A DNA stretch of 64,000 nt from Topomyia yanbarensis (Eukaryota; Arthropoda; Insecta; Diptera; Culicidae), in NCBI RefSeq assembly GCF_030247195.1, contig NC_080672.1, positions 247,985,209 to 248,049,208 on the forward strand, in the 5' to 3' direction. This document shows positions 1-11,930 of this stretch, one piece after another. Below the pieces are notes generated by a model. The model was not told the origin of the DNA. It was given only the letters and a program-made list of their open reading frames with translations, and made no database searches. A program made the translations under genes and the position numbers. Every line of letters begins with the position of its first letter. Within the stretch, counting starts at the first letter, position 1.

Positions 1-1866
1 TCAAACCCGATTTATGGCCTTGTACCTCGACTACATGGCACAGAGCATTAATCCTTCTTCATATACTCCCAACCGTGTTCGTTTCCTAGATACTTCTGAT
101 TCTACTGTATTCTTCGACACATCCATGAAGGAAGAGATTCGTGGAATCACGGACCATATACACCCGCAAGTGATCCCCAATATATTTTATAATAAATTCC
201 GAGAAGTCGACTGTGACAAAATGTTCTACACTGACGGATCAAATCTCGATTGGTCCACTGGCTTCGGTATCTTCAACAATACTATCACCGCTTCATTCAA
301 GCTCAATGATCCCGCTTCAGTTTACGTCGCAGTGTTAGCTGCAATTCAGTACACCCTTGGGATCATCGACACTCTGCCCACAGACCACTACTTCATCATT
401 TCGGACAGCCTCAGCTCCATCGAGGCTCTTCGTGCGATGAAGCCCAAAAAGCAATTCCCATATTTCCTGGGGAAGATACGGGAGTCCTTGTGTACGTTAT
501 CTGAAAAATCTTATCAGATTACCTTTGTTTGGGTCCCCTCTCATTGATCTATCCCGGCCAATGAAAAGGCCGACTCATTAGCAAAGGTGGGCGCATTAAA
601 TGGTGACATATACGAAAGACCAATCTGCTTCAACGATTTTTTTAGTATTTGTCGTCAGAGGACGCTCAACAGTTGGCAAACCTCGTGGAGCAATGGTGAA
701 CTTGGACGATGGCTACATTCCATTATCCCAAAGGTATCAACGAAGCCTTGGTTCAGGGGGATGGATGTGGGTCAGGATTTTATTCGTGTAATGTTCCGAC
801 TTATGTCCAACCACTACACCTTGGATGCGCGTTTGCGGAGTATTGCGGAGAGTAGTCTGTGCGCTTGTGACGAGGGCTATCACGACATCGAGCACGTTGT
901 CTGGGTATGCGCCGGGTATTTGGACGCCAGGTCTCAGTTAAAGGATTCCCTTCGGGCCCGAGGTAGACCACCCAATGTTCCAGTCCGAGATACGCTGGCA
1001 AATCGTGATTTCCCCTATATGTTCCTTATTTATACTTTCATAAAAACGATAAATATCCCAATTTAGCCCCTCTCTTTTCATTTCTCGTTTTTAGAAGTTT
1101 TCTCCTGCCTTGTGGGACCGATCAGCTCCAGACTGCAACTATGTAACTGCCGTCGCCCTTACCACTACGGAAACTGAAGCGAGAGCGACTCGAGGTCCGA
1201 TGACTTTTGAAGGATTCCCCGCGGGTCCGAAGAATACCATCCGCCAATCCGACCTACTAGACTGAGGCGCTAATTTGTTTCGCTGATCTCCCGTTTGCCC
1301 GAAAGTTGCTCTTCTCTCCCGGTCACCATCTACGCTTTCTCTCCGCTGTCCTTGATACAACTGCTTCTACAGCCCCCCCCCCCCTCTGAATATCTTGACC
1401 AAGCATAAGTCTCCGCTAAAAAAGTTTAAATTTGTATTCCGTATTCATAGTTTTAAGATAGTTGTAATTTTACCTCTTTGTTAAAACTATTGTCCCCCAT
1501 CTTGTAAATAGAATTGTATCCCTAGTTTTAAAACACCTTTGACATTTTTCATAAATAATTGTTCCCCCTTTTGTGTACCAAACTATATTGTTAGTTTTAA
1601 GATAACTGTAAATATTTCCTAAAAAACTATTACTATTGAATTCCTCGTTTTAAAATTTTTCATAAAAAAAATCTTTTGCCCCCTCTATTGTATATAGAAT
1701 CTTAATTCTAGTCTTAAGATAGCTGTAAAAATTTTCTCTTTAAAAAAAATATTTCAACATTGTAACCGCCTAGTTTTAAAATATCCAAAATGTAAAAACA
1801 AAAGAATTTGGCACCGCCAAGCTAACGCATTTGTGCCTATCAAATAAACGAAATGAATAAAAAAAT
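1..1866 (+). mobile_element. 3' half of an RNase H-bearing non-LTR retrotransposon (I-like)
   Basis: The window opens inside a non-LTR retrotransposon. The RNase H and C-terminal part of ORF2 runs to 1066, followed by an 800-bp AT-rich 3' UTR with several TTTTAAGATA-like phrases. The element appears to end at about 1845-1866 with an A-rich tail made of AAATAAACGAAATGAATAAA-type words. Simple A-rich or TAA-like tails are typical of the I group. The 5' part and the upstream TSD are outside the window. Clade is inferred from an RNase H lying after the RT; I, LOA and R1-related groups cannot be separated from this fragment. Confidence 0.75.
14..1066 (+). pseudogene. RNase H and Cys-rich C-terminus of retrotransposon ORF2, one in-frame stop
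   Basis: The reading frame shows an RNase H domain: YTDGSN near residue 75, SDSLSSIEAL near 130, then WVPSH, followed after a stop by ANEKADSLAK. These match the Asp, Asp and His-Asp catalytic positions of RNase H, which degrades the RNA of the RNA:DNA hybrid during target-primed reverse transcription. A single TGA at 545-547 sits between the WVPSH and ANEKAD motifs; the frame then stays open to TAG at 1064-1066. The C-terminus has a Cys/His cluster (CACDEGYHDIEHVVWVC) common in I- and Jockey-group proteins. The RT domain is cut off by the window edge. One stop and otherwise good conservation suggest moderate age. Confidence 0.85.
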
Positions 1867-2433
1867 AGATTTTATGACTACAGAAAAGTGTTCATTGGCA
1901 CAGTTTCCTCTACACTAGTTTAAGAAATTCCCCCAAATTAACGTAATAACTAAAAAAACTAACTGCCATTATGGGACGGGAATTAATTATTACCTACCAA
2001 AATGAAGCTGAAATTGAAAGGTTGTGTCCAACTATTTAACATGTCCTTAAAAACTATGATGTGGCGAAACGTAGACCAGATATTTCGAAAAACTTTAACT
2101 GTAAAAAATTTACGATGAGGGATAAACGATTTTCAATTAGAAAAATTTGGGAAAATCGAGTTATTAATGTTATATACATGGTGAATAAATTGAATCATAG
2201 CATTTAAGTATTAGTTTGCTGTGGTACGGTTCGTAATGTATGGGGAACGGACAATTACAATGCCTGTGTTCTGAGCAAGAAGCCGTTCATCAATGAGAAG
2301 AACAAATAATTCATTTTTTATTTATTAAACAACATTGAAACATTTTATCGGAATATTGGAAAGATTGTAAACTTTGTCTACGAGTCTAAATTCAGAATGC
2401 GTATTTTAATATAAATATCTTAAAAATATAGCT
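1867..2433. other. No gene seen; AT-rich intergenic sequence
   Basis: AT-rich sequence between two retrotransposon fragments. No open frame with recognisable protein content, no clear terminal repeats and no RNA gene. Confidence 0.5.
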
Positions 2434-3917
2434 CTGACTGCTGTTGATTCGTCGAAAGGGCCTGGCCCCGATCATCTCTCGCCCCAATTTATAATAAGCT
2501 GCGCCCACGTGCTGTCTCTTCCGGTGTGTATCATTTTCAATCGCTCTCTCGCTGAAGGCATTTTTCCTATCGCCTGGAAAGAAGCTGCTGTCGTTCCCAT
2601 TCACAAGGCTGGAAATATTCACAACGTCGAAAATTACAGAGGTATCTCATTATTAAACTGTCTCTCCAAAGTTCTCGAAAAGCTGGTCTACAACGTCACG
2701 TATGCAGCTGCATCCCACATTATCTCGGAGTATCAACACGGGTTTGTCACAAAACGATCAACAACTTCTAACCTGATAGCTTACACTTCTAAGTTGTTTC
2801 CCGCCGTCGAGAAGCGTCATCAGCTGGACGCAATTTACGTCGATTTCTCAAAAGCTTTCGACAAAGTACCGCACAACATCGCAATCTTGAAATTAAAGCG
2901 TTTGGGATTTCCCAGCTGGCTGACTAACTGGTTGCAGTCGTATCTTTCCGATCGCTCGGCATTCGTGAGTATAAAAAACACGCGTTCAAGCACATTCAGA
3001 ACACGCACAGGTGTCCCGCAAGGCAGTCATCTGGGCCCGCTTATTTTTATTCTGTTTATTAACGATATCTGTAGTCGGATCAAGTCTGGGAAATTTCTGT
3101 ACGCGGACGATCTCAAAATCTTCCGAACTATCGCTTCTGCACTTGACGCCGTAGTGCTTCAAGAAGATATCTGTACTATTCAAGAATGGTGCACGCTTAA
3201 CGGAATGGAAGTCAACGTTAATAAATGCAAAGTAATCAGTTTCGGACGCTTGCTTACTCCAGGACGTTATGAATACAGCCTAAAAGGAAGAACAATTGAA
3301 AGCGTCGACTCGATCCGTGACTTGGGAGTGCTCTTCGATAGGAAGTTGAGCTTTTCCGACTATATCATCGCGACAACTGCTAAGGCTTTCGGAATGCTGG
3401 GCTTCTTAAAGCGGAACACGGCGGACTTCGATGATTTCTACGCACTAAAAGCACTCTACTGTGCCCTGATCAGAAGTGTTCTGGAGTATGCTGTGCAAGT
3501 GTGGGCACTATACCATGCCGTTCAAATTGACCGACTAGAGCGTATACAAAGATGTTTTGTGCGATTCGCCCTCAGGAAACTTCCATGGAATGATCCAGTT
3601 GTGTTCCTTATGCCGATAGATGTATGCTACTCAGTCTGCAGACTCTGGCGACTCGCCGTATCTTCCTGCAAAGAGTTTTTGTTTTCGACTTGCTGTCAGG
3701 TAATATCGACAGTCCCGATCTTCTCTCGGGCGTTAATTTGTATGCGCCTCCTCGTGTTCTCCGTAACCCCACTCTGTTGTGGATCCCTAGACACCGTACT
3801 TCGTATGGACAAAATAATCCACTGGAAAGATGTTGCCGCAGATTTAACGAAGCTTCTTCAGTGTATGATTTTGACGTTTCCAAGCATAGATATAAGATAT
3901 TAATAAGAAATATATAG
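2434..3917 (+). pseudogene. Reverse transcriptase plus C-terminal domain, frameshifted
   Basis: The frame opens with the conserved SSKGPGPDHL stretch, then VVPIHKAGN and ENYRGISLL (finger motifs), VDFSKAFDKVPH (palm A), GVPQGSHLGPL (motif B) and YADDLKIF (catalytic palm C). It stays in one frame to about 3600, where the sequence shifts. The true C-terminus continues in the +3 frame from about 3624, with VFDLLSGNIDSPDLLS, VNLYAPPRVLRNPTLL and a final FDV region ending in TAG at 3915-3917. One indel near 3600-3624 therefore breaks an otherwise readable protein. No endonuclease is present because of the 5' truncation. The element is not autonomous. Confidence 0.85.
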
Positions 3918-3980
3918 TTTTAAAATGCGTCTGTACGGTGTATACCGAAGATAAGGAAATAAATAAAATAAAATAAATTT
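2434..3980 (+). mobile_element. 5'-truncated non-LTR retrotransposon (Jockey/CR1-type group)
   Basis: The element begins abruptly inside the RT domain, as expected from 5' truncation during target-primed reverse transcription. It runs through the C-terminal domain and ends in a short repeated AAATAAAATAAA tail at about 3955-3980. It encodes no RNase H. Its protein closely resembles the interrupted element at 26.3-31.3 kb (shared LKIF after the catalytic ADD, shared C-terminal domain), so the two belong to one clade. I did not resolve whether that clade is Jockey, CR1 or a relative. Confidence 0.8.
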
Positions 3981-4594
3981 TAAAGCAAAGCTTCCGTAAA
4001 ATGGTACTTTTACTAGTGGATATTGGAAATTCGATCAGGAGAAGAACCTGAAGCATAAGGCGTGCAAAAAATGTTTAGAGTAAATTTATAATTGTTTAAA
4101 TGTTATGGATTCTCCACTGCGGACCCAGTTTATTAACTGATTAAAAATATAAATGAGAGTATTTGGATAAAAAGTGCGAAGTTAAGTTGAATACATACAA
4201 AAACTAGTGGTCAGCATTCCAATACGATTCAAAACTGTAATTACTAACAAAAGCTACCACATTGAATATTTATTATAGAAATTTCAATTGATTTTTTTTT
4301 TAAATATGTGTGCTGTACGAATATGAGATTGAGTGTATATTTGACTATATTTAGAATTGTGATTATTTTTGAAAAAATGAGTATTTGTAGTACAAAAATA
4401 ATTATTCTATCTTCCTTATGATGTCTAGTAAACTATTTTTACATAAATAAAATGTCTCGTAAACTATTTTTTTACTTTTAAACTGCATATAACCAAAAAT
4501 AAGATTGTGTTACTGTATAGCCGATTTACCAACCAATCTTTTCGCAATTTTAGTTGATGGGTAGACGAGCTAAAATAAATACATATACCAAACA
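3981..4594. other. No gene seen; AT-rich
   Basis: AT-rich sequence without coding signals. A phrase near 4520 (GCCGATTTACCAA) is repeated near 4627, hinting at a small local duplication at the edge of the serpin-exon duplicon. Confidence 0.45.
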
Positions 4595-4681
4595 CCTTAT
4601 AAAACTTTAGTTTCGTTGCGATATAGCCGATTTACCAATTACTCTAAAGTGTCGCAATAATTGGCGACACACCCTTTATGC

Positions 4682-5010
4682 CAGTGATTCTATTCTCGTT
4701 CGTTGGCGCGTAAAAAACGTTTCTCGTTCACGCGAAATAGCGAGAACATAGTCCATGCCCTTCGAGCATTCACACACGCCTGTGCTCTTCAATGCATTTC
4801 TCGTTTGCGAGGAAACACAGCAGACGAGCTTCGCGAGCAAAGCTTCCTGGAATTGCTACCTACTAGATGAAAGCTTGGCTTTCTCGCGAGCATTCCCGCT
4901 CGCGGTTTTGATTCACCCGGGCGCGAACGATGAAGAACGCTAGGCACGCTATTCGTACACGCCCGTGAACGAACGGGTTTGATGTGCTTCTCGCTCGTTT
5001 CGCAACACTG
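4682..5010. mobile_element. hAT-type MITE, 329 bp
   Basis: Flanked by CTTTATGC (4674-4681) and CTTTATGT (5011-5018), an 8-bp TSD with one mismatch. Ends are CAGTGATTC and, on the reverse strand, CAGTGTTGC, matching the CAGTG-type termini of hAT elements. The duplicate at 17.57 kb shows the empty site (one copy of TTTATG). The interior is rich in CTCG/CGAG words. Non-coding. Confidence 0.8.
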
Positions 5011-5313
5011 CTTTATGTTCAGTACCAACCAAGTCTTGTTGTCAACTATGGATAATCGGATCTCTAGCTACATTGATTTCTTAGTGTTGATTTTTTGATT
5101 ATTTTTATTCAGTATAAAATGTTGAATACAAATTTTGAATAATATAGGATATAAATGTGTTTGGTTTTACGTTTGGGATATCGCTTGAACTTATCGTTAA
5201 CCCTCTATACGATTGAACCTAAGGACTTGGAGAACGAGGCTTTGTTTCAAAATGTTTGAAGGATGATCGTTATAGTAGACAAACTGTACTGCATTATTCT
5301 CTTTCTTCCGTTT

Positions 5314-5447
5314 TTAATATTTCGGATTCAGGATATGTCCGTTGAAAATGATTAAATTGTGTTGTTTATTAATCAATGCGAAGTAAAATGGTCGATCTAC
5401 AGCAAAATTGATGGGTTCGATGTAGCACGTGGCCATTATTGTCATTC
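5314..5447 (-). CDS. Alternative last exon of the serpin gene, Thr-Cys reactive loop
   Basis: On the reverse strand a splice acceptor (CTGATTCCAG) precedes 134 bp: two bases completing the glycine codon opened by the common hinge exon, then 43 codons and TAA at 5316-5314. The peptide starts MTIMATCYIEP and ends NGHILNPKY. FAVDRPFYFALI fits the serpin strand s4B-s5B signature after the RCL. Counting from the hinge [10 protein letters not shown] puts Thr at P1 and Cys at P1'. The matching exon at 18.5 kb has Met at P1 and is identical from residue 14 onward. It lies 35 kb downstream of the hinge exon. The start choice is dictated by the acceptor and the shared splice phase. Use in a real transcript is inferred. 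Confidence 0.8.
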
Positions 5448-5758
5448 CTGGAATCAGGTAAAGTGAAAATGAAAAAAAAAAAAATTAAAAAAAAAGATAT
5501 GCAAATAGTGCCTAACACTAATAGAAACCATTCAAGAAATAGATCATACTAATTTAGCAAACATACATTCTTTCCCTCCTATGTCATTAATTTTTGTATT
5601 TTTTCATCTCTCTCTCTCTCTGGTGAGTAAGTAGAGTAACATTTTTTTTTATTATTTCTTCGGTAAATTCGTTTCAGATTATTTCGTCTCCTTTCATGGA
5701 TACATTTTTCATGAACACTCGCCCTAAGCGCTAGTTGCTAGTGATTTTGCACGATCGT

Positions 5759-5845
5759 GGGCCCTATTCTCTCAGTCACGTCACCTAGTGACTAGAGTAA
5801 ATTTTGCTCTAGTCCCTACGTGACGTGACTGTGAAAATAGGGCCC
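5759..5845. mobile_element. 87-bp palindromic MITE
   Basis: Near-perfect hairpin: GGGCCCTATTCTCTCAGTCA at the left and its complement ending AATAGGGCCC at the right, with a short loop. CGTG is found on both sides, a possible 4-bp TSD blurred by the G-rich end. No coding capacity. Confidence 0.6.
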
Positions 5846-7433
5846 CGTGTATTATTCACCTGAAAATCATTCCTCAGAGTTCACCAGCCCCTCTGTATCA
5901 TTCCTCAGAATTTCTTTCCATATTCAGCAATCAAAGTTTAATTATACTTATTCAGCCAAAATCGTGATAGTGGTGCGATGATACATGAATTAATATACAT
6001 CAATCGATTGCAAATGACGTAGGTTACAATTAACTTTTGTGAAATTAATAGAAAGCGCCTCATAATACATATTTATACATGAATTTGTAGCCAACATTAA
6101 TCGCATAGATACATATGTATGTCATCCCTTTAAATTCAAAGTTATTGGTTGATTAAATGTTTACCGCGCTTGCTTTCCACGATGCACTAATATCAGTGTT
6201 GTCGTGTATTTAAGATGCTCTAAAATAATCATAATGACGGCATGTCAGCATTTTATTAGTCTACATAGAGATGCTCAAACGACAATAAGTGTTTTTACAA
6301 CTTTTGATTTGATTTGGGTGCATAATTGACTACAGGATATTTCTGTTTATTAAAGTGATTGCATTCTTTGATTAAAGTCCTACTAAGTTCATAGATGAAT
6401 TTGGTTCAATTTTGTTTCGTATTTTTTTAATACGATGCGTAATGGACAATGACGCGTTGGGGCAAAACCGACATCTAAATAGTGGGGTAAAACAGACCAC
6501 CTTTTTGTTAAGAAAATGCTTATCAAAAATATTTTTATTATTATTTTAGCACAATTGCAATTGCTCCGATGTAAATGGGAATATTTTTACGTGATTTTGA
6601 CATTGAATTCCATTTTCTTCATGTTTCAATTCAGTAACATAACATTCATTGATTTATCATTGAAAAACCGATTTAATCCACCTATCAGTGAGATGAGACA
6701 TTTCTTACACATATCATATATCATACATAGTATTATTCATTACTTTTTCGATCACACGCTAAGTTTACAAGCAACTAAATGTGAGATAAGCACAGTTTCG
6801 AGTCCTTCGCGAATAACGCTTCGAATAAACTGAATAAATTGAAGAAAAATTATAAAACAAATAAAAATTTAAAATAATTATGGAGCAAAAAAAATAAAAA
6901 AGGTATTTATAAAATGGATAGAATAATTAACATAAATCAAATTAATAAAATAAATAAATCAAATTAGCTCAAATGAAAATTACACAATATTAAAAAAGTT
7001 ATGAAATTTAGAGAGTAAATTAAATTGTTTCAAGATAACAAACTGTCATACAATAGCAAAGAGAACTGACTAAACCGAATTGATAAAATGAAAAAAAACT
7101 GAATAAAATATGTGAACTGGGAAAACTAACCATTTATACAAAGAGGGTTATATACAAAGTTGGAACTCAAAAAATCGAAAAAAAATTTATTAAATATTCT
7201 AAAAGTACATCCTTTTGAAAATATCTGTGCGAAATTTCATCCAGATCGGAGCACCAGATTTCAAACTACAGCCGTTCGCAGCCAAAAGGTTCTTCCGCGA
7301 GTGAAGTTAACACAAAACTTTAAACGCAATTATCTCGGAACTAAGTTTTTTGGAAAGTGCCGTTGCGGTGAACGTGATATCTCAAAAACTATTCATCCGA
7401 TCTTAATATTTTTTTTGAGTTGTTTGTATTAAT
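5846..7433. other. No gene seen; AT-rich, scattered repeat phrases
   Basis: Contains short phrases typical of dispersed mosquito repeats: GGGGTAAAACAGACC near 6482, and a run around 7220-7390 about a receptor-like 'cgaaatttcatccagatcgg' phrase. The segment at 6655-6705 resembles one at 57310-57360. No open frame resembles a known protein. Confidence 0.4.
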
Positions 7434-7603
7434 ATTGTCGTGTACTTGAACGGTTCCTTTTTCATCCAAAATTTTTCAATTCTTCGCAGTGAATTTTTGT
7501 TTAAAATTTTAAACACCAAAAAAACTCATTTTTTTGGTTAAAATGTTTTTTTTATCGGAATTTTTTTTTATTGGGGAACCGATCCGTTCAAGTACACCAC
7601 AAT
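7434..7603. repeat. Inverted-repeat element, 170 bp
   Basis: Left ATTGTCGTGTACTTGAACGG matches the reverse complement of the right end, with one or two mismatches and a small indel. TA lies next to both ends. Probably a MITE; the interior is T-rich and non-coding. Confidence 0.5.
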
Positions 7604-7879
7604 ACATTTTTCTTCAATAATCTTCTTACTTTTTTGATTTCTATTGAGCGGTTCGGCTTGCAGAGGCGTTCACCGCAAACCTCTGCTAAAAATCATGCTT
7701 CGGGGGATAGGCCATAACTTCACCAACCTTGAATATATTTTTTTAATTCAATTTGTTTTTTCGAACTTCGATAGTACTACTAACGAACTGTCTTTCGCTT
7801 TTTCAAATAAAATAGCATAAAACACTTTAACAAAATCACTAACTTAGCACACTTTTTCGCCACCACTTTGTATGTAACC

Positions 7880-9060
7880 CCTTAATAAAATGATTAAAAT
7901 AAGTAAAACGAATAATATGAATAAAACCATAAAAATAATAGAATAATAATAAGAATAATAAGATAAATAATAGGATAAAATTAACTCTTTCATACCTAAT
8001 ATTTTTGTAGCACATATAGGGTTCCAAAACCGTTTTTCTTAAAAGTGTTAGAGTAAAGAAACATTCTTTTTTGATCAAGATAGATGCTTCTCTAGCGGTG
8101 ATAGAAGCTGCTGAATTTTTACATACCAATCCTTAATACACATCTCCTGCAAAGTTTTCAATAGTTCGATTGGGCAGAAAAGGTAGCCGAAAGCTACCTC
8201 TAAATTGATAAGATTTATCAGTTTCAAAAATATTTGAAGACAACGAAGATATATCAAAATATAATTTTTCACCGATAACTGAAAATGTCTCTGGCAGCAC
8301 TGCTCCAGTGGAATCCAATCAGAGCAACTGCAATAACTTCAGTTTAATGGTAATAGTCACAATTATTGGTTTCACTTTTTAGTGGAGAAATCTTGTCTAA
8401 CCCCAAAGTTTGAATTAGCTATTTGAAAAAGTTGTTGTTCATAAATAATAGGATAAACAGAGGGTTAATAATATCAATAAAATGAATGAAATGAATAAAA
8501 CAAACAAAAGGAATAATTTATTTACAATAAAATGTTTTCTGTCTATACATTTTAATATTTTTTCATTTTGTTTGATTTTAAGCAGTTAAATTATTAAAAT
8601 GAAAAATCAGCGATATTAAAAAGTAATAGAAGAAATTATATTGTGTCTAATTAATGTTATAGATGTCAAATTAGTCAGATTATAAAAATGAATAAAAGTG
8701 TAAACCGGAAAAATATTATAAAATTGCATAACACGAAAAAAGTAAGTAAAACAAGTAAAATGAATGATTCGAATAAGATGCATGAGATTATAAACTGATC
8801 GGAATGCATACAAAGAATGAAATGAATACAATAGATAATATTAGGTCAAATAAACAAAACGAATAAAAACTATGCTAAATGAAAAAAATCATTAAAATGA
8901 AAAGATCATACCTATATTTAAAATTAGTCAAATATTTCAAATGCAAAAAATAAACAAAACGAATATAATCAATGAAATGACTGAACTTGGGAAATGAGTA
9001 TATAGAATAAAATTTATAGAAAGTTATTTAAATAAAGTAAATGAATAAAACGAATTTCAC
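7880..9060. repeat. Degenerate ATGAATAAAACGAATAAA-like tract
   Basis: About 1.2 kb (with a lighter stretch at 6840-7110) in which words such as AAATGAATAAAA, AAACGAATAAAA and GAATAATAAGAATAA recur irregularly among other AT-rich sequence. The words resemble the A-rich tail of the element at 1-1866. It could be a decayed simple-sequence array or expanded retrotransposon tails. No gene. Confidence 0.5.
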
Positions 9061-9852
9061 GAATTCCAAAACCAATGTTTCAGAGTATTCTGAAATGTTT
9101 TTGAAAATCCCATTGCAAGGAGCACGTTTTCATTCTTCTTTTCTTGACGGCGTTTTTAGGATTATCTGGTATTTCTACTTTATTCATAGGCCTTAATTAG
9201 TCATTAGGAAATCTAGAAATCAGGAATTTGTTTTGGGATTAAAAGATATCTTTTTGGTCACAAATACCTGAATTGTTTTGTTCGGAATTCTCGCTCTAGA
9301 GATATGGGTTAATGAGTCCTATACAAAACAATACCATTGCAAAGAAATGGTTCAAACTACCAGAATAAGTATTTAAATTCATCGAAAAGCCAGTTAGTAA
9401 TAAAAGTGCCTCTGGACTGCTTTGAGACACAAACATTCTTGAAATTACATGTCGTATTTTTTCGTAAATAAATGTGCTTTTTGTCACATTGATTATGAAA
9501 AATGTATATCGGGGTTTTCAGTACAACTCAGTGTCAGTTGTAGTTACACAGTAATATGTGTGACATAAAAACAGTGAGATCAACTATCTGTCCAATGCAT
9601 AAACTCTGATTGTAATCCTCGCTAATTGACCTGTAGAACTTGGAGCACTCAAACGAAACGTCCATGGAATTATTCAATACCTCTACTAATTTTGGCATTG
9701 AAGCTTCAATTGAAGTGTTCTCAGCATAAGGCAAATTTGGGCAATTGAAACCATCGCTATAAGTTAAAAGCTTCATTTAACTTGCACTTTGGGCACCATT
9801 TTTTCCCGGATCTAATTTGTGCATATTTTTGGAATTTGATCAGTTATTTTTC
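9061..9852. other. No identified gene; one unassigned open frame on the minus strand
   Basis: Mostly AT-rich. A minus-strand frame at 9776-9534 (80 codons) has a protein-like composition (CPNLPYAENTSIEASMPKL, FECSKFYRSISEDYNQ), unlike its surroundings, but I do not recognise it. It could be a fragment of a captured gene or chance. Confidence 0.3.
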
Positions 9853-9856
9853 TTAA

Positions 9857-9972
9857 TCCTCCAGTGCTCGCGCCGTTGTATTTAGTGCAACACCTTCAGA
9901 AACTCTATCGAAATCTTCTTTCAGCTCCAACGGATACTCATTCGGGAAGCCATTCACGCAAGTGCCGGAGGG
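9857..9972. mobile_element. piggyBac-type MITE, 116 bp, TTAA target
   Basis: TTAA at 9853-9856 and again at 9973-9976. Ends read TCCTCCAGTGCTCGCG and, on the other strand, CCCTCCGGCACTTGCG. TTAA duplication with CCC-like ends is the hallmark of piggyBac elements. Non-coding. Confidence 0.7.
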
Positions 9973-9976
9973 TTAA

Positions 9977-10562
9977 AAGTGCATACCAATACAATGAATA
10001 TGTATTTTAAATAATATCCACCCAAATCAGGTATTTTTAATTTTCAAATGACATATTTGAACATTAGTTTCATTCAAAATTCAATAAAAAATCGAAAAGT
10101 TTAAAAAAATGCACGTGGGATATCTCTTTTCAAAATTTTTGTCTTCAAGCAACCATATTACCCAATTTCAAATACCCAAGGATATTTTTAATTAAAATTA
10201 AATTGGAGTAGATTTAATTTTCGGCTTTTGGTCACATGACTCTCCTTAGTGCAACGTTTCGAAAGAAATAGCCCTTTATCTTCAGAGCAAAGCAGGGTTT
10301 AAACATAAATTAATTATAGTTTTCTCATAATACAAATATTTTGCAAATTTTACCAGGACCACAAATATTTTCTTTTTCAAGTAGAATGTAATATTTAGTT
10401 TGTTTCCGTAAGTGGCTCTGTTCTACACTAAAATGGAAAACTATTTATAAGGAAACATAAGATCAGGTTTGTTTTCTTTAACCTGCACAAACACATCGCA
10501 ATATATACTAACAAATATTTCAGATTAGTTGAAGATCTTATGATACACACTTGCCTTTATGT
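9977..10562. other. No gene seen
   Basis: AT-rich, no open frames or terminal repeats that I can support. Confidence 0.45.
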
Positions 10563-10989
10563 TATGTTCACATTACCACTGATATCAAGTGATATGCGAA
10601 TTACCGTGATATCCGGTGATATTACGAATCATATCACTTGATATCCCATACAACAAAATGTCATCTCATATCATCATTCTTGTGTGATATCCGGGATATC
10701 ATGAACGAAATCAAGTCAAATTGTGAAAAGTAGTGACTGGCAACACGGATAGCGGCATTGAACGCACTCTTTCATTAATGTCATTTTGAAAGTTTAGTGA
10801 ATCGCAGCAAGCGACTACATAATAAAAACAATAACAAAATGGTAACCAAGACAAAAGTTTTCTGCAATTTTTAGTTATTGGGACTTTCATCATTGACTCA
10901 GGTAACTGAAGTTAATTTTCACTTTGTGCTGCAATAACCGGAGCAAAGGTAATCACGAATACCCGCTCGTCTAACACACAGCTGCAATC

Positions 10990-11930
10990 GACGAATATGA
11001 ACGAACAACAGGTACCTGTTCCTGCTGGAACGCCCGACGAAGCTGACGAAGACGTTCATTCTAGCGCCAACTCCGGCTCAGCTGAGCAATGCGCACCAGT
11101 AGCAGCAGTAACAGCGGTTCAAACAATTCATCTGGTGGTCTGCAAACTAACGTCGGCGGTAATCGGGACGACGCAACAATCGACCATAATCGCTAATGCC
11201 ATCCGCACTGCCAACACCCACGTCATATTTGATTGATGAATTTCAGAGTCCACATATTTCGCCAACTATCAAAACAAAAAATGTCTTCAAGAGGGTCAAA
11301 CCGGATGATATGGATAATGTGCTAAAGCAGGTGAATTTCGAGAAGAAATCCAAAACACTACCCCAGTCCAAACCATAGGACTGCCAGTCGCCCTGTGCAA
11401 TCTTAGTACCATCGTCTCCCCGAGTGTTCACTCAAAATCACCGTAAGAAACAGTCTCAGCAACAACTTAAAACACTGATTTATGCCTTTCTAGCTGTGGA
11501 CGTCTTCAGCACCAGAAACCTCAGCAATAGCAGCAGCAGCTACAGCATCATCCATCACCGCACCTCACATCGGATGGCAGAGCACCACTATCCTCTACAG
11601 TAGCGCCATCCAGTTCCTACCTCAAGCTACATCAACATGGAACAGTACAAAGTTTTCTGTCTTAGACATGTCCGGCAGACAATGCAAACCGCTCGCCTCG
11701 GACGCCCAAAACGCCGTCTACTCGGTCGGTTAATTTCTCCGAGAAGGATCACCGACAGATTTTCGATCAACGACGTAATCTAGTGCAGCAACTGTCAAGG
11801 AACATGACATGTTCCCATTAACTCAGGCGACCAATAACATTCTGCTGGCCCACAGCGACATCTTCACAAACAAGCAAAACTTGCAGTTAAAGATCTGCGA
11901 GGTCTGAGAAAAGTCATGGGCCAACGGTCC
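10990..11930 (+). pseudogene. cic: capicua (cic) C-terminal fragment, frameshifted
   Basis: GC-rich, codon-like sequence inside the 10.6-15.7 kb element. From 11243 a frame reads [18 protein letters not shown] and KTLPQSKP; after a shift, VPSSPRVFTQNHRKKQ; and near 11710-11905 [21 protein letters not shown] and [15 protein letters not shown]. The last part matches the conserved C-terminal C1 region of the HMG-box repressor Capicua (known pattern: QRR-LV-QLF then QAT then DIFP-K--LQLKIREVRQK). Stops and frameshifts separate the pieces, and a TGA cuts the final motif. The HMG box is absent. Read as a captured or retroposed fragment; the identity of the upstream Ala/Thr-rich part (from 10997) is an inference from continuity. 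Confidence 0.65.

Larger units (their letters stand above)
4595..5625 (-). repeat. Tandem duplication unit 1 carrying a serpin last exon
   Basis: This block matches 17466-19010 along its length once insertions are removed. It includes the flank with TTGTTGTCAACT, the stretch TGGATAATCGGATC, the serpin exon itself and the downstream intron sequence. The copies are about 13 kb apart in the same orientation. Copy 1 holds a 329-bp hAT MITE that copy 2 lacks. Copy 2 holds two nested elements that copy 1 lacks. The duplication therefore precedes these insertions. Confidence 0.85.

Noticed and set aside
1139..1360. 73-codon minus-strand frame in the 3' UTR of the first retrotransposon
   Set aside because: Lies in the antisense of a 3' UTR and has no family features.
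5240..5290. Possible further serpin exon suggested by a minus-strand DHPSNIL reading
   Set aside because: It lacks an acceptor in the right phase and the rest of the C-terminal signature; the duplicate copy does not preserve it.
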